Shown here: positions 1 through 8,352 of the stretch, piece after piece
Position numbering within the stretch: the first letter of the stretch is position 1
How the letters are laid out: each line of letters starts with the position of its first letter
From: Promicromonospora soli
GTDB lineage: Bacteria > Actinomycetota > Actinomycetes > Actinomycetales > Cellulomonadaceae
Direction: 5' to 3'
Length of the DNA: 64,000 nucleotides
Assembly: GCF_014653785.1 (NCBI RefSeq)
Contig: NZ_BNAS01000009.1
Span: 43,392 to 107,391, forward strand
Made by a program: the position numbers and the translations under genes
Notes under the pieces: model-generated
Told to the model about the DNA's origin: nothing
What the model saw: the letters and a program-made list of their open reading frames with translations, nothing else
The model's database searches: none

Positions 1-34
1 TCTTAGGCGCAACGGTCGCGCCCACAACCAAGAC
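1..34. repeat. Truncated copy of dispersed intergenic hairpin family (copy A)
   Basis: One arm of the hairpin repeat found complete at 25414-25482, 29407-29473 and 32651-32711; the other arm lies outside the window. The visible part matches the reverse complement of the left arm of copy B with one mismatch, so this copy points the other way. It directly abuts the stop codon of the minus-strand gene at 35, which suits a terminator-like role. Confidence 0.75.
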
Positions 35-1309
35 TTAGCCGTGCGTGAGCGCCGCGACGTCGACCACCAGGTCCAGGCCGGCCGCCAGCTCGTCGGCCCA
101 GGCCTTCGCGTCGTGGCCCGACCGGTCCACGACCAGGACGTGCCCGATCCGCTCGTTGTTGTCGCCCGGCCGCACCTCACGGCCGGGCGACGGCGTCTCG
201 TGGCTGAGCACGCGGTCGTCGTCGGCCAGGCGCTGCGCGCCACGGACCTCCCGCACGACGCCGTCGGCGTCGGCCAGGAGGAAGGTGACCGCCGCGCTCG
301 CCGCGACCGAGGGACCGGGCACGGGGCCACGGCCGAGCGCCAGGTCCACCAGGACCTGCAGCGGGTTGAAGCCCGTCACGAGGCGCACCAGCTCGAAGAT
401 GTAGCCGCCGCCCTGCCGGGGGTTCAGCTCGATCAGCCGCGGCCCTGCGGCGGTGACCCGCACCTCGGTGTGGCTGATGCCGTGCGTGAGGCCGACGGCG
501 TCGAGCACCGCGATCACGTGCCGCTCGATAGCGTCGCGCTCGCGGGGCGCGAGCGGCGCCGGGAACAGGTGCCCCGACTCGACGAACCCGGACCCGGCCT
601 CGACACCCGGCTCCGCCACGGACTTCGCGGTGATCCCCAGGATCCGCGTGACGCCGTCCCTGGTCACGGACTCGACGCTGTACTCGGGACCTTCCAGGAC
701 CCGCTCGAGCAGCGCGAGCCGCTCCAGCGGCTGGTCCCTGGTGTTGCGCTCGGGCGTGGTCGCCTCTGCGAACGCCACGGCGAGGCCCGCCTCGTCCACT
801 ACCTTGCGCACCCCGGTCCCCGAGTTCATGTCGACCGGCTTGACCACCAGCGGGTAGCCGAGGTCCGCGGCCGCCTTGTGCGCCTGCGCCCAGGTGGCGG
901 CTGTCGCGAACGGCACGTCCGGCACTCCCCCGGCCGCCAGCACCTCGCGCACCCGGTGCTTGCGCGTGGCGGTGCGCAGCACGTCGGACGGCGCGCCGGG
1001 CAGGCCGAGCCGCTCGGCGACGAGGGCCACCGCGGGCAGGTAGTAGTCGCAGGTCGTCAGCACGCCGTCGATCCGGCGTCGCGCCGCCACCGCCCGAGCG
1101 GCGGCGACGAGCGCGGCGTCGTCGTTCGTCTCCGCGATCGCCACCTCGGAGGCGAGCGCCAGGACGGGATGAGGCTCGCCGTCGGGCAGGCGGTACAGGT
1201 CGGGATCGCGGGTGACCAGCACATAGCTGTGGCCGCCGTCGCGCAGCAGGGGCGGGAGCATCAGGCCGGTGGACTGCAGCCAGCTCTCGATCATCAGCAG
1301 GTTGGCCAC
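35..1309 (-). CDS. ATP-grasp domain carboxylate-amine ligase
   Basis: A 424-residue protein with the ATP-grasp fold, which couples ATP hydrolysis to joining a carboxylate to an amine (or a related acyl-phosphate reaction). The N-terminal part (about 1-115) is a pre-ATP-grasp Rossmann-like domain. The nucleotide-binding lysine sits in PLVVKPVDMNSGTG (K157), and the metal-binding end of the fold is RLIELNPRQGGG (E294, N296). The last 90 residues resemble the C-terminal cap of biotin-carboxylase-like ATP-grasp ligases. No biosynthetic partner lies beside it, so the substrate is unknown; free-standing members often make dipeptides or modify amino acids. A palindrome resembling a Fur-family box lies about 20 bp upstream of the start, and a hairpin follows the stop. 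Confidence 0.85.
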   Translation of the reverse strand: MANLLMIESWLQSTGLMLPPLLRDGGHSYVLVTRDPDLYRLPDGEPHPVLALASEVAIAETNDDAALVAAARAVAARRRIDGVLTTCDYYLPAVALVAERLGLPGAPSDVLRTATRKHRVREVLAAGGVPDVPFATAATWAQAHKAAADLGYPLVVKPVDMNSGTGVRKVVDEAGLAVAFAEATTPERNTRDQPLERLALLERVLEGPEYSVESVTRDGVTRILGITAKSVAEPGVEAGSGFVESGHLFPAPLAPRERDAIERHVIAVLDAVGLTHGISHTEVRVTAAGPRLIELNPRQGGGYIFELVRLVTGFNPLQVLVDLALGRGPVPGPSVAASAAVTFLLADADGVVREVRGAQRLADDDRVLSHETPSPGREVRPGDNNERIGHVLVVDRSGHDAKAWADELAAGLDLVVDVAALTHG

Positions 1310-1325
1310 GTCAGCACGCTCCGCT

Positions 1326-1341
1326 AACGAGAGTCGTTCTC
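1326..1341. promoter_or_regulatory. Possible Fur-family-like operator upstream of the ATP-grasp gene
   Basis: Two overlapping inverted repeats are visible: AACGA-gag-TCGTT (1326-1338) and GAGA-gtcgt-TCTC (1329-1341). Read on the minus strand this gives TGAGAACGACTCTCG, which loosely resembles the 7-1-7 boxes of Fur/Zur proteins. The match is imperfect and no metal gene is adjacent, so the assignment is tentative. Confidence 0.25.
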
Positions 1342-1487
1342 AACATGGCGCACAGCCTGCCACGGATCGCCAGGACGAGCCGACCAGGGCTGTGGACCGC
1401 CCAGGAGAAATACAGGACAGTGGCTGGCCGCTTCTCGCCCTACGGTAGGCAGCACCGATGGAACCGCGCTCCGAGAGGACCCCTGCG

Positions 1488-2048
1488 ATGCCCGACAACA
1501 CAAGCGCAGCCCCCGCCGGCTACACGACGGTCGCCCCGTGGGTCGTCACCGATGACACCGGAGCGTTCGTCGACTTCGTCGCCCACGCGTTCGAGGGCGA
1601 GGAGCTGGCGCGCGTCGTGACCGAGGACGGACTCATCGGGCACGGCGAGATCAGGGTCGGCGACACCGTCGTGCTGGCCTTCGACCGCCGCCCCGACTGG
1701 CCGGTCATGCCGAGCCTGCTGCGCATCTTCGTGCCCGACGCCGACGCGGCGTTCGCCCGGGCGATGACGGCGGGCGCCGTCGTGGTCACGGCGCTGGACA
1801 ACAACGCGTTCGGGCAGCGCGGCGGACGCATCAAGGACCCGTTCGGCAACATCTGGTGGGTGGTCAGCCAGGTCGAGGAGGTCCCCGAGGACGTGATGTG
1901 GCAGCGGCTGCAGGACCCGGTCTACGCCGAGGGCATGCGCGTGGCGCAGGAGACGCTCGACGCCGAGCTGAGCGGACGACCCGAAGGTCGGAGCAGTGCG
2001 CCCGTCGCGCCGTCGACCGCCCCGGCGGTCGAGCCCGCCACGGAGTGA
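1488..2048 (+). CDS. VOC family (glyoxalase/PhnB-like) protein
   Basis: A 186-residue vicinal-oxygen-chelate protein of the PhnB/glyoxalase type. Beta-alpha-beta-beta-beta units are suggested by YTTVAPWVVTDDTGAFVDF near the start and RIKDPFGNIWWVVSQ in the second half, which is the usual PhnB end of the fold. The C-terminal 30 residues are a Pro/Ala-rich tail outside the domain. I place the start at the ATG at 1488 because GAGAGGA sits about 9 nt upstream; an in-frame ATG at 1458 would add ten residues without such a site. The family includes enzymes, antibiotic-binding proteins and proteins of unknown role, so no substrate is assigned. It is followed by two hairpins. Confidence 0.8.
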   Translation: MPDNTSAAPAGYTTVAPWVVTDDTGAFVDFVAHAFEGEELARVVTEDGLIGHGEIRVGDTVVLAFDRRPDWPVMPSLLRIFVPDADAAFARAMTAGAVVVTALDNNAFGQRGGRIKDPFGNIWWVVSQVEEVPEDVMWQRLQDPVYAEGMRVAQETLDAELSGRPEGRSSAPVAPSTAPAVEPATE

Positions 2049-2159
2049 CACCGGGCTGACGCTGCGCGACCCCGCTCGATCACCCTTCGGCCATTTTTCA
2101 CCCGCTCATTCACCCGCCCCTCCGGGACGCGCGCGCCGGGCTCGGCATAGCGTTGCCAC

Positions 2160-2212
2160 TCCCAGATCGAGGGCGGTGGAAGGCCGCAGCTTCCACCGCC
2201 CTGGTTCTGGGA
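2160..2212. terminator. Two-tier hairpin terminator after the VOC gene
   Basis: A 12-bp perfect inner stem (AGGGCGGTGGAA at 2170-2181 with its complement at 2191-2202) is enclosed by a 6-bp outer stem (TCCCAG 2160-2165 with CTGGGA 2207-2212). There is no U-tract, as is common for actinobacterial terminators. Confidence 0.7.
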
Positions 2213-2256
2213 ACGTCTCGCGCCGCCGGCCGGCCTTCCTGATCTCGTGGTGCCGG

Positions 2257-2309
2257 GCCGAGGGGGTAACGGAGACGTAGCAATGTTCCCTCTCCGTTAC
2301 CCCCTTGGC
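2257..2309. terminator. 19-bp hairpin, probable terminator for the HxlR gene
   Basis: Arms at 2257-2275 and 2291-2309 pair over 19 bp with one G-T position and a 15-nt loop. It lies just downstream of the minus-strand regulator gene and can stop transcription from that side. Confidence 0.65.
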
Positions 2310-2352
2310 CAGGTAGTCATTTCCCCGGACGACGGATGCGCAGAACGCGCAG

Positions 2353-2817
2353 TCAGACGCCCAGCCGGCCCGGGCCCGGGACCGCCGCTACGTCCTCGGG
2401 CGCTAGCTCTCGCCCGTCGTCGGTCATGAAGGCGAGATGCACCGGCCTCGCAGTGGCCGCCTCGACGTACACGGTGGAGGGGCCGAACCCGGAGGGACGG
2501 TGGACGTCCCCCCACGCGACGAACGCCGCCAGGATGGTCTTGAGCTCCGCTCCCGCCGCGGTGAGCACGTACTCGTCGCGCTGCCGCTGGCCCTTGTCCT
2601 GGTAGGGCCGGCGCTCCAGCACGCCACCCTCGACCAGCGTCTCGAGCCGGGCCGCGAGCACGTCGGGTGCGACGCCCAGCCGCGCGCGGAAGTCGGCGAA
2701 CCGCGTCACGCCAAGTGCCGCCTCGCGGATCACCAGCAGCGCCCACTTCTCCCCCAGGACCTCCAGGCTCCGGGCCACGGAGCAGCGGGCGTTGAGGCCG
2801 CGAGGCGTTGTGCTCAT
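2353..2817 (-). CDS. HxlR-family transcriptional regulator
   Basis: A 154-residue winged-helix regulator of the HxlR (DUF24) family. The diagnostic N-terminus is present: CSVARSLEVLGEKWALLVIRE with Cys at residue 12, followed by the recognition region FADFRARLGVAPDVLAARL. The C-terminal 45 residues extend beyond the minimal domain. HxlR proteins often sense electrophiles or aldehydes and control a divergent detoxification gene. Here the divergent partner is an MFS exporter-SDR pair starting at 2897. The 79-bp gap holds an inverted and a direct repeat that look like its binding sites. Confidence 0.9.
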   Translation of the reverse strand: MSTTPRGLNARCSVARSLEVLGEKWALLVIREAALGVTRFADFRARLGVAPDVLAARLETLVEGGVLERRPYQDKGQRQRDEYVLTAAGAELKTILAAFVAWGDVHRPSGFGPSTVYVEAATARPVHLAFMTDDGRELAPEDVAAVPGPGRLGV

Positions 2818-2829
2818 CCCGACATCCTA

Positions 2830-2890
2830 CCGATCTGAGTTGCCGTTTCCAATCCAGCCCTGCTAAGTTGGCGTTTCCTACTCAGATCGG
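2830..2890. promoter_or_regulatory. Operator region between HxlR regulator and MFS-SDR operon
   Basis: CCGATCTGAGT (2830-2840) recurs inverted as ACTCAGATCGG (2880-2890), framing the intergenic region. Inside are two direct copies of GTTGSCGTTTCC (2839-2850 and 2867-2878), 28 bp apart, that is nearly three helical turns. Such paired sites suit dimer binding by an HxlR regulator on one DNA face. Confidence 0.6.
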
Positions 2891-2896
2891 AGCCGG

Positions 2897-4132
2897 ATGG
2901 CCTACGCATGGGCTGCGCGTGGCAGTCGTTGGACGGCGGCCGTCGCAGTGGCACTCGCGCTGTGGGCGTCGGCGGCGCCGACCCTCGTCTACCCGGCCTA
3001 TGCGGCCGAGTGGCACCTGACGACGGCGGTCACCACCACCGTGTTCGCCGCCTACCCCGTTGCCCTGATCGCGACGCTGCTCCTGCTCGGCGGGCTTCCG
3101 GAGGCCGTGGGCAACCGGGGCACGATCCTGGCCGGCCTCGGGTTCCTCGGTCTCGGGACTCTCGCATTCCTGCTCGCGCCGAACCTCGCTCTCCTGCTCG
3201 TGGGCCGCGCGCTCATGGGCGTCGGGGTCGGCCTCAGCCTCGGTCCCGCGACGAGCGTGATCGCCGCCTCCTGGTCCGACGGCACCCGCGACCGCACCGG
3301 ATCGATCGCAACCGGGGCGACGGCGGTCGGCCTCGTCGCCGCGCTTCTCATCGGTGGCGCGACCGTGCAGTTCGGCCCCAGCCCGCTGCGCTCGGGCTAC
3401 GGGGTCCTGCTCGCCGCGATCGTCGTCGCCGCGATCGCCGCCTGGTTCCTGCCGAGGCGCGCACGGACGACCGCGAGCCGCTGGCGGCCGCGCCCGCCCG
3501 CCGTGCCGCAGCGCCGGCGGCCGTTCCTGGCGGGAGCGCTCGGCGTCTCCGCCGCCTTCGGTGTCGGCGCGATCTTCCTCGGCATCGGGGCCCAGTTCGC
3601 GCGGGACGCCGTGGGCTCCGACGACGCCTTCGTCAACGGCGTCATCCTCGCGATCTCCGCGGCCGCCATCGGCGTCGTCGCGCTCGTCGCGGGGCGGCTC
3701 GGTGCCACCTCGGCGCTTCGCCTCGGCGCCCTCGGCGTAGCGCTCGGCCAGGGCCTGATGGTCACAGCCGGCGCGACCCACTCGCTGCTCGCCCTCGTCC
3801 TGACCTCGATCATCGGCGGCGCCGGCTACAGCCTCCTGTTCTCGGGCGGGATCACCCTCGTCACACGCAGTGCTCCCGCCGAGCACCGGGCCGCGACGAC
3901 GTCATCGGCCTACCTGGTCGCCTACCTCGTCCAGGCGACGGTCGCGCTCGGCGTCGGCGCGATCGGCACCGCCCAAGGCCTGCAGACCGCGCTCGTCGCG
4001 GGGAGTGCGACCGTCGTCGCGCTCGCGCTGGCGGCTGTGCTCACGCTCCGCGGCCGTACGGCTGCGCCCGCCGTTATCCCCGCTCCCCAAGCCCCCGTAC
4101 GAACGACTCCCACGAAAGCGAGCTCCTACTGA
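2897..4132 (+). CDS. MFS transporter (drug/metabolite exporter type)
   Basis: A 411-residue integral membrane protein with about twelve hydrophobic helices and a cytoplasmic basic loop in the middle (RRARTTASRWRPRPPA, near residue 190), the usual split of the major facilitator fold. The arginine-rich loop and the glycine-rich helices (LMGVGVGLSLGPATSV) suit a DHA-type proton-coupled exporter. The next gene begins inside its stop codon, so the two are co-translated. Control by the divergent HxlR regulator is inferred from the repeats at 2830-2890. The substrate cannot be read from the sequence. Confidence 0.85.
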   Translation: MAYAWAARGSRWTAAVAVALALWASAAPTLVYPAYAAEWHLTTAVTTTVFAAYPVALIATLLLLGGLPEAVGNRGTILAGLGFLGLGTLAFLLAPNLALLLVGRALMGVGVGLSLGPATSVIAASWSDGTRDRTGSIATGATAVGLVAALLIGGATVQFGPSPLRSGYGVLLAAIVVAAIAAWFLPRRARTTASRWRPRPPAVPQRRRPFLAGALGVSAAFGVGAIFLGIGAQFARDAVGSDDAFVNGVILAISAAAIGVVALVAGRLGATSALRLGALGVALGQGLMVTAGATHSLLALVLTSIIGGAGYSLLFSGGITLVTRSAPAEHRAATTSSAYLVAYLVQATVALGVGAIGTAQGLQTALVAGSATVVALALAAVLTLRGRTAAPAVIPAPQAPVRTTPTKASSY

Positions 4133-4839
4133 TGACTGCCCTCCGAAACGCCGTAGTCCTGGTCACCGGCGCGAACGGCGGCCTCGGCCGCGCGTTCGTG
4201 GCGGAGGCGCTCGAGCGGGGCGCCGAGAAGGTCTACGCCACCGCCCGGACGCCGCGCGACTGGGACGACCCGCGCGTGGTGCCCCTCGCGCTGGACATCA
4301 ACTCCCGCGAGTCCGTCGCCGCAGCGGCCGAGCGGGCCGCAGACACGACGATCCTGATCAACAACGCCGGCGTGTCCGACGCGGGGCTCCCCACCCTGAG
4401 CACGCCGCTCGACGCCGTGCGCTCGGTGTTCGAGACCAACGTGTTCGCGCAGCTCGCGGTCACGCAGGCGTTCGCGCCCGTCCTGGCCCGGAACGACGGC
4501 GGCGGCATCGTCAACGTGCACTCCGCGCTGAGCTGGCTCGGCACCGGCCCCTACGCCGCGACGAAGGCGGCCTTCTGGTCCCTCAGCAACGCGCTCCGCG
4601 TGGAGCTGCTCGACCAGAAGACGCACCTGCTCGGCGCGCACCTCGGATACACGGACACGCCGATGACCGCCGGTCTCGACGTGCCGAAGGAGGACCCGCG
4701 CGAAATCGTCGTGGCGATCTACGACGGGCTCGAAGCGGGCGAGCCGGAGGTCCTCGCGGACGAGACGAGCCGCCAGGTCAAGCAGGCCCTCGCTGGGCCG
4801 CTGCCCGCGCTGTACCCGCAGCTGCAGAACGCGCGGTAA
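4132..4839 (+). CDS. Short-chain dehydrogenase/reductase (SDR)
   Basis: A 235-residue classical SDR. The cofactor site is TGANGGLG near residue 12, the structural motif NNAG follows, and the catalytic Ser-Tyr-Lys are in NVHSALSWLGTGPYAATKAAF. It starts one base into the stop codon of the MFS gene (TGATG), so translation is coupled. With an HxlR regulator and an exporter it forms a likely response operon to a reactive carbonyl or quinone: reduce it and export the product. The substrate is not known. Confidence 0.9.
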   Translation: MTALRNAVVLVTGANGGLGRAFVAEALERGAEKVYATARTPRDWDDPRVVPLALDINSRESVAAAAERAADTTILINNAGVSDAGLPTLSTPLDAVRSVFETNVFAQLAVTQAFAPVLARNDGGGIVNVHSALSWLGTGPYAATKAAFWSLSNALRVELLDQKTHLLGAHLGYTDTPMTAGLDVPKEDPREIVVAIYDGLEAGEPEVLADETSRQVKQALAGPLPALYPQLQNAR

Positions 4840-4855
4840 CGCCGCGCGCACCGTA

Positions 4856-4895
4856 TATCGCGGGCGTATCAAAAAATGCATACGCCGCCGCAACG
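4856..4895 (+). promoter_or_regulatory. Predicted VanR-type operator/promoter of the vanZ-like gene
   Basis: TATCGCGGGCGTATCAAAAA carries two TATC half-sites 11 bp apart (4856 and 4867), the spacing typical of OmpR/VanR-type direct repeats. The block aligns without gaps to 7533-7572 upstream of vanY with 30 of 40 identical positions. In both cases the second TATC ends exactly 48 nt before the start codon. Confidence 0.65.
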
Positions 4896-4917
4896 GTCAC
4901 CGGCCTTCACTTGGGCC

Positions 4918-5625
4918 ATGAACCATGAGGCAGCACCGTCAGCGCCGGCCCTTCGTACCCGCAGGATCGTGCTCGTCAGTCTGGCGGTCGTCGGCGTGGC
5001 GACCGTCGCGTTCGGCCCTGCCGGCACGGTACTGAGGATGCTGTCCATGCCGATCCGGAGCTGGCACGACCTGGCCGGTACCTGGAACGGCGTGGCCATC
5101 ATGACCGTGGTCACCCTGCCGTTGGCCGCGCTGGCGCTGTGGATCCTGGCACGCCGCCGGCGCGCCGCCGGCATGACGTCTGCATGGCGGATGTCAGTGG
5201 CCGAGGTCGGCGTGGTCTACGGGACGGTGCCGTTCGTCTGGCTGACGATGCAGCCGGGAAGCGGGGCCGGCACCGTCCCCGGCCGGCTGAGCCTGGTACC
5301 GCTGCACGACCTGCAGGAGACCCTCGCCGAGGGGGCGACGGGCCAGATCGCCGGCAACCTGCTGGTGTTCGCGGCGCTGGGTTTCTTCGCCCCCATACGC
5401 TTCGCGCCGCTGGCGTCCGTACCGCGAGTCCTGGCGCTCGCGGCGGCCTGCTCGGTCCTGATCGAGGTCGCGCAGTACGTCCTGCGGCTGGATCGGGTGT
5501 CCTCCGTCGACGACGTGCTGCTCAACGCCGCCGGCGCCGGGCTGGCCGCGCTTGCGTCGCACCCCTGGTGGCGGTCAACGCCCCGCCCGGCCGGAACGGG
5601 GCCTCGTATCGCACGCGGTGCCTAG
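4918..5625 (+). CDS. VanZ-like integral membrane protein
   Basis: A protein of 235 residues (from the ATG at 4918) with about five membrane helices. The VanZ family signature is in the second half: GNLLVFAALGFFAPIRF, then IEVAQYVL with its Glu-Gln pair, and SVDDVLLNAAGAGLA. VanZ proteins lower teicoplanin binding by an unknown route, and many actinobacteria carry homologues. An in-frame ATG at 4876 lies within the predicted operator block, so I prefer 4918, which puts the promoter block at the same distance as in front of vanY. It is first in the vanZ-R-S-Y-like module; the response regulator follows 9 nt after its stop. Confidence 0.8.
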   Translation: MNHEAAPSAPALRTRRIVLVSLAVVGVATVAFGPAGTVLRMLSMPIRSWHDLAGTWNGVAIMTVVTLPLAALALWILARRRRAAGMTSAWRMSVAEVGVVYGTVPFVWLTMQPGSGAGTVPGRLSLVPLHDLQETLAEGATGQIAGNLLVFAALGFFAPIRFAPLASVPRVLALAAACSVLIEVAQYVLRLDRVSSVDDVLLNAAGAGLAALASHPWWRSTPRPAGTGPRIARGA

Positions 5626-5628
5626 GCT
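5623..5628 (+). promoter_or_regulatory. -10 element of a likely leaderless promoter for the vanR-like gene
   Basis: TAGGCT ends 6 nt before the ATG at 5635 and no Shine-Dalgarno sequence is present. This is the geometry of actinobacterial leaderless mRNAs. A single TATCGC half-site of the VanR-type box lies at 5607-5612. Confidence 0.5.
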
Positions 5629-5634
5629 TCAGGC

Positions 5635-6367
<733 letters not shown>

Positions 6368-6375
<8 letters not shown>

Positions 6376-7501
6376 GGCGCCCGGGATGAGCGTCCGCCTC
6401 AAGCTCACCCTCAGCTATGCCGGGTTCCTCATGGTCGCCGGCGTCCTCTTGCTCGCGGTGGTGTGGGTGTTCCTGCTGCGCTACGTGCCCGCGGACATCT
6501 ACACCCCCGAGGCGAGTTCCGTCTTCGGGCGCCCCGGTGCGCCGTTCATCCCCGACCGCGAGGATCTCCAGCGCGCCTTCTTCCCGAAGGCAGCCGCAGC
6601 GCTGGCGTTCCTGCTGGGGTTCGGGCTCCTGGGGGGATGGATCCTCGCCGGCAGCATGCTCGCGCCCCTGACTCGCATCACCCACGCCGCCCGCCTGGCC
6701 ACGGACGGATCGCTCTCCCACCGGATCCAGCTGGAGGGCCGCAAGGATGAGTTCCGTGAGCTCGCCGACACCTTCGACGCCATGCTGGGGCGGGTCGAGG
6801 CACACGTCGCCGAACAGCGAAGATTCGCGGCCAACGCCTCCCACGAGCTACGCACACCACTCGCGATCACACAGACGCTCCTCGACGTCGCCCGCAACGA
6901 TCCGGGTCGCGACACCGGCGACCTGGTCGACCGTCTCCAGCTCGTCAACACCCGGGCGATCGACCTCACCGAAGCGCTGCTCGTGCTCAGCCGCGCCGAC
7001 CAGCGGTCCTTCATCCGAGAGCCCGTCGACCTTTCCCTCATCGCGGAGGAAGCCTCCGAGACGCTCCTCCCGCTCGCGGAGAAACGCGGCCTCACCATCG
7101 AGACCTCCGGCGACATCACCCCCACCGTTGGCTCGCACGCGCTCCTCCTGCAGATGGCCACGAACCTCGTCCACAACGCGATCGTCCACAACCTCCCCGA
7201 ACAGGGCAGCGTGTGGGTCACGACCGGCGCCCGCCCCGAGACCGTGCTGCTCACCGTCGAGAACACCGGCGAGACGCTCCCTCCTCAGCTGGTCTCGACG
7301 CTCACCGAACCGTTCCAGCGCGGCACCGGACGCATCATCCGCGGTGACCATGTGGGTGTCGGCCTCGGCCTGGCGATCGTCAAGAGCATCGTCCGGGCAC
7401 ATGACGGCACCCTCACCCTCGTCCCCCGCCCTGACGGCGGCCTGCGCGTGACGGTGCGGCTGCCCGCCGCGCACGTCCACGGAGACGTTTCGCAGCTGTG
7501 A
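6368..7501 (+). CDS. Sensor histidine kinase, VanS-like
   Basis: A membrane histidine kinase of about 377 residues. Two transmembrane segments flank a short extracytoplasmic loop of about 40 residues, followed by a HAMP domain, the HisKA site NASHELRTPLAITQTL with the phospho-accepting His, and a HATPase domain (NLVHNAIVHN, VENTGE, GVGLGLAIV). The G1 box reads VENTGE, without the usual Asp, as in other VanS-like kinases. A GTG at 6368 overlaps the regulator stop by 8 bp; an ATG at 6386 is also possible. The small external domain suits direct sensing of a cell-wall ligand such as a glycopeptide or lipid II, as inferred from VanS. Confidence 0.87.
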
Positions 7502-7532
7502 CGGTGTCGTAGACGCGCTGCCGGCGCGCGGT

Positions 7533-7572
7533 TATCGCCGGCATATCGAAAAGCGGAGACACCGTGGCAACG
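7533..7572 (+). promoter_or_regulatory. Predicted VanR-type operator/promoter of the vanY-like gene
   Basis: TATCGCCGGCATATCGAAAA has TATC half-sites 11 bp apart (7533 and 7544) and matches the block before vanZ (4856-4895) at 30 of 40 positions without gaps. The distance from the second half-site to the ATG is 48 nt in both. Confidence 0.65.
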
Positions 7573-7594
7573 CCGTCGTCGCTGTGCTGGAGGC

Positions 7595-8263
7595 ATGACT
7601 CGACAGGAATTCGCTCAGTACCCGGCACACGTCAGCGCCACCTCCCGGCACAGCGGTCGGCGCACCGGCGGACGTCGCATGGCGTTCGGTCTCGCGACGG
7701 CCGCCGCCGTGCTGGCCGCCGTCTTCGGCGTCTATCCGCTGCTCGACAGGGCCGACTCGCCGGTCGTGCAGTCCGTCGAGGTTGCGCCGGACGCGGGCAC
7801 GGGCTCGGGTGCGGACTCGGCGGGGTCGACCGGCGTGGGCGGGGGCGAGGTGCCCGACGGCGCCGCGACGCTCGACGACGACATCCCGGCGATCACGGGG
7901 CTCGACCCCGACCTCCGTGCCGCCGTCGAAGAGGCTGCCGCCGACGCAGCGGCCCACGACATCGACTTCTGGGTCACGAGCGGCTGGCGCAGCCTCGCCT
8001 ACCAGGAGCAGCTGCTCGACGAGGCGGTCCAGGAGCACGGCAGCCTCGAGGCGGCCCGGCGCTGGGTCAGCACGCCGGAGCTGTCCGCACACGTCACCGG
8101 CGAGGCGGTCGACATCGGGCCGACCGAGGCCGCCTACTGGCTCATCCAGCACGGCACCGACTACGGGCTGTGCCAGGTGTACTCGAACGAGATCTGGCAC
8201 TTCGAGCTGCTGACGAAGCCGGGAGGCACCTGCCCACCGATGAAGGACGGCGCCGCCGGCTGA
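7595..8263 (+). CDS. vanY: D-alanyl-D-alanine carboxypeptidase, VanY family
   Basis: A 222-residue membrane-anchored peptidase. A cytoplasmic basic N-terminus and one transmembrane segment (about 30-50) precede a flexible acidic linker (60-95) and the VanY/peptidase M15 domain. The zinc site is SAHVTGEAVDI (H166, D173) plus EIWHFE (catalytic E199, H202). SGWRSLAYQEQL is the conserved substrate-binding helix. It removes the terminal D-Ala from stem pentapeptides outside the cell, depriving glycopeptides of their target. The start at 7595 has GGAGG only 1 nt upstream, too close for a normal ribosome site. The gene has its own VanR-type box and a hairpin after its stop. Confidence 0.9.
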   Translation: MTRQEFAQYPAHVSATSRHSGRRTGGRRMAFGLATAAAVLAAVFGVYPLLDRADSPVVQSVEVAPDAGTGSGADSAGSTGVGGGEVPDGAATLDDDIPAITGLDPDLRAAVEEAAADAAAHDIDFWVTSGWRSLAYQEQLLDEAVQEHGSLEAARRWVSTPELSAHVTGEAVDIGPTEAAYWLIQHGTDYGLCQVYSNEIWHFELLTKPGGTCPPMKDGAAG

Positions 8264-8286
8264 ACGTCCAGCCACTCCTGACCTCA

Positions 8287-8347
8287 GTTCAGCAGGCTCG
8301 GGAGAGCCGTAATCCGCCGCAATATGGCCCTCTGGAGCCTGCTGAAC
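8287..8347. terminator. 13-bp inverted repeat between convergent genes
   Basis: GTTCAGCAGGCTC (8287-8299) pairs perfectly with 8335-8347 across a 35-nt loop. It sits between the ends of vanY and the DUF4037 gene, so it can act for both strands. Confidence 0.5.
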
Positions 8348-8352
8348 GTGAG

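Larger units (their letters stand above)
2049..2352. other. Gene-free interval holding two strong hairpins
   Basis: This 304-bp interval lies between the convergent VOC and HxlR-regulator genes. It contains hairpins at 2160-2212 and 2257-2309, described separately, and no convincing open frame. A TAGCGT hexamer at about 2148 just ahead of the first hairpin could be a -10 element for a short RNA, but nothing else supports that. Confidence 0.6.

Noticed and set aside
4876-4920. ATG at 4876 as the start of the VanZ-like gene
   Set aside because: It lies inside the operator-like block shared with vanY, and starting at 4918 gives the same 48-nt spacing to the block as in vanY.
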